From Liolophura sinensis (lineage: Eukaryota; Mollusca; Polyplacophora; Chitonida; Chitonidae), in assembly GCF_032854445.1 (NCBI RefSeq), contig NC_088303.1, forward strand, positions 5,711,501-5,775,500: a stretch of 64,000 bases of DNA, read 5' to 3'. The translations under genes were made by a program, and so were the position numbers. Under the pieces are notes generated by a model that searched no databases, was not told where the DNA came from, and saw only the letters and a program-made list of their open reading frames with translations. Shown here one piece after another: positions 61,419 to 64,000 of the stretch (its first letter is position 1; each line of letters begins with the position of its first letter).

Positions 61419-61706
61419 CTTCTTAGTTATGGATATGGATATGTGGCTTGCAAACTTCTAAATTGTGGATATGGATATGTGGCTTGCAAACTTCTAAATT
61501 ATGGATATGGATATGTGGCTTGCAAACTTCTAAATTGTGGATATGGATATGTGGCTTGCAAACTTCTAAATTGTGGATATGGATATGTGGCTTGCAAACT
61601 TCTAAATTGTGGATATGGATATGTGATTGCAAACTTCTAAATTGTGGATATGGATATGTGGCTTGCAAACTTCTAAATTGTGGATATGGATATGTGGCTT
61701 GCAAAC
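61419..61706. repeat. Minisatellite, 36-bp unit, 8 copies
   Basis: Units of TTCTAAATTGTGGATATGGA and TATGTGGCTTGCAAAC, with one unit lacking a base (ATGTGATTGC). Because 36 is a multiple of three, frames stay open on both strands (GYGYVACKLLNC and PHIHIHNLEVCK repeats); these are artefacts. Confidence 0.95.
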
Positions 61707-61804
61707 CTATTTAAAATGTATTTTAAATGTTTAAACAAGGTGGAAAATTTCATGCAAAGTATGTAAATAAATGTTTATTGGTTTAACCATACTAATATTT
61801 CTAC

Positions 61805-64000
61805 ACATATATTTAATATCTTTATTCATTTAAGGTACCTTAGTCAGTTTACAATGAAACTATTCTCTCCCATGGCCTTCACAGAGAAAACAATATATAG
61901 GAAACGTGTACTTCAAAATACACAACATATATAAAACAAGATAAAGCATCATGTAGTTTGAAAAGTGAAGGTATATACAAAAGCAACAACACAACCAATA
62001 GTGTAGGCCCTGCAACCTTCCCAACCAGCAGGAGAAGCAGGGTAGTGGGAGGCGGCCCATTATCGAACCCTTCCTACCCTCCTGCTGGCTGGTACCCCCT
62101 ACACACATGTACAGAAAACAAACCAAGTGAGTAGGAGATGGCCTCTTTCCCATCCCCTGTTTGCTTTGAACAATCCACTTGTGTGCAAGAGAATAATACA
62201 TATAATTATAAAAATAAAAAAAGAAAAAAAAACATGTATGTATACATTTTAGGTTGTAGCAAATCACATTTTGATTCTGAACGAGTGAAGTTAAGAGAGA
62301 TGGGATGTAATCTAGATGGTTGATACAGTGAATGCATACATGCATACATGTACATTTCAGTTGCAGTTCGCAGATAACTGTAATGTTAGAAGAGTTAGAA
62401 GAGCTCTCTTCCTTCATAGAATCCCTAACAATTTAGAAACCTGTTTACACACATTATTGATTTCAGCGTTCCAGGAAAGATGCTCATTAATATAAATACC
62501 AAGCAGTTTAGTATTACTGACTCATTCAAGTTTACTTCCATCAAGCATAACAGAGAAAGGGATGTGTTTGATTAACTGCAGCCGTTGCCTGGAGCCCAGT
62601 ATCATGTTTTTAGATTTTTTGGGATTAATGAATATGTCACACCAGTCTTTAATGCAGTCCATACTACTGTTTATATGGCGCTGAATATCAGACACATTGC
62701 TTAAGGAGCAGTATATTGTTGTGTCATCAGCAAAGATGTTAATAGAGTTGGAGCCTTGCGGAACATAGGCCTTAATATCCATGGCATCAAATATTTCTCC
62801 TCCAACAACAATCTTTTTTTGTATGTTAGATAGGTAGGACTTGAAGAAAGTAAGAGCAGTTGAGTGAAATTTGTATACTTTAAGATTTTTTAAAGTAATA
62901 TATCATGATTAACAGTATCAAATGCCTGCTTGAAGTCTACAAGTATGGTTCCAATAACGTCCCCATTTTCTATTGCCCTATGCCAGTGCTCAACCATTTC
63001 CAGCAATGCTGTTTCACAAGAGTGTGAGGAGCAAAAACCAGATTGGGTTTCATGCAATAATTTAAAATTTGAGAAATTTAAACTGTTATGAATATGTCAT
63101 TCAATGATTTTTGAAACAGTGGACAGATATTGGATGATAGTTGTGAACTGTATCCTTTGAACCCCCTTTGTGAAGGGTTAATAACTGTAGCAATTTTCCA
63201 CATGTCTGGAAAAGAACTGGTCATAAGACATTTGTTTATTAATATGGTCAAAGATTTTGCAATAATGGGGGCAGCTGATGAAAGAAATTTAGCATTGATA
63301 TTGTCTAGACCACTGGCTTTATTTTTTATCATGGTTTAAAAGGTATTGTAAAACAGAAACATATGAGATATTCGGTATGGAAAAGAAGTTATCATGAGGA
63401 ACTTTTTCTTCAATTTATTCCCTGAGTTTTTCAAGACTTTGAACAAAAGTATCCTTGTTTATATTATTAATTTCCATCAAATTATGGGCGACATTTGAGA
63501 GAAATGTATTGAAGATATGCCTAATTTTAGCTGGATCATTTATTACATTGCCATCCTCATCAGTGATAGCATCAGGCTGGAGACCCTTTTGCATAGGATT
63601 ACATTTTCTCAACATCTCCCAGATTCTGTTTGGAGAAGATGCATTTTCTTTGAACAATTGTATTGTTCATTTCATATTCCAGTGTTTGTGATTTTCCTTG
63701 TGTCCCTTTTGATGTCTTTGTGTCGTTGATGCATAGAATTTAGAATATCTTCTTTAACCCAGGATGGTTTTGAAAGGTATTGGACTCATCTTGATTTCAA
63801 GGGGGTATGTTTATTTAGAACTCTTGGAGTAAATTTGACCGTTCATTCACAGCCCGCTTAGGAATTTATTAGGTGATCTATAGTTCCCAGTGCACATCCA
63901 CTAAGTCCTTGTGGAAAAGATTGTAGTTGAAATCTTTACATGCCCTATACTGAATTGTGACATGTTTATCCTTCATACTGTAGTTAATCTTTGATTTGAG
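61805..64000 (-). mobile_element. Decayed LINE (non-LTR retrotransposon), 3' half
   Basis: On the - strand the window holds the end of the endonuclease-RT linker (PSWVKEDILNSMHQRHKDIK near 63700), then KASGLDNINAKFL and PDMWKIATVI near 63200-63330. The RT motifs are QSGFCSSHSCETALLEM near 63030, DFKQAFDTVNHDILL near 62920, VPQGS near 62755 and FADDTT at 62717-62734. KLLGIYINEHLSWNAEI near 62480 is the usual thumb-side motif. The 3' UTR runs to a tail near 61805. Stops and frameshifts occur (for example near 62890), and the stretch between VPQGS and FADDTT is deleted. The Jockey/CR1-like group is likely. The endonuclease would lie beyond the window's right edge. Confidence 0.9.

Noticed and set aside
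61401-61714. His/Ile-rich and Gly/Tyr-rich repeat proteins
   Set aside because: Both strands of the 36-bp array are open because the unit is a multiple of three; no start context or splice support.
61860-62417. 185-codon minus-strand open frame
   Set aside because: It lies in the 3' end and UTR of the LINE, downstream of the RT motifs, and contains simple Phe and Tyr runs.

Overview
The window is eukaryotic: intron-rich, AT-rich, with GT-AG introns and many short interspersed elements. The commonest repeat has a tRNA-like head, a conserved CCGGTTTCCTCCCACC-type core and an AATAAATAAATA tail, which I recognise as the V-SINE (RUDI-like) type of molluscan genomes. A mollusc is therefore the best guess, by inference. 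No bacterial, organellar or viral genes were seen.

Layout. (1) Positions 574-21820, + strand: a 12-exon gene whose first six exons encode an OB-fold and a linker matching the shelterin protein TPP1 (gene ACD), followed by a very long disordered region. All exon phases agree (about 1030 codons). A U2 snRNA gene lies in its first intron. (2) Positions 35698-23496, - strand, convergent with ACD: a 14-exon gene of 525 codons with two degenerate cyclic-nucleotide-binding domains, matching CNBD1. An RFX X-box lies about 100 bp upstream of its start, which fits a ciliary or sperm role. (3) Near 36687-36948, - strand: a small coding-like segment of about 86 codons, broken by one frameshift. (4) From 38724 onward, + strand: the 5' part of an unrecognised gene. 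Exon 38724-38806 joins 45284-45906 in phase, and 57935-58049 looks like an alternative first exon ending in the same phase. The shared downstream exons would lie outside the window or are not recognised. (5) Positions 61805-64000, - strand: the 3' half of a decayed LINE with a reverse transcriptase.

The rest is intron or intergenic sequence holding at least 15 SINE copies of several families, two families of small inverted-repeat elements, and eight minisatellites with units of 26-53 bp. Several minisatellites lie beside exons, and many of the longer open frames in the window are only these arrays read through. ACD and CNBD1 are neighbours by position; nothing indicates a shared pathway.
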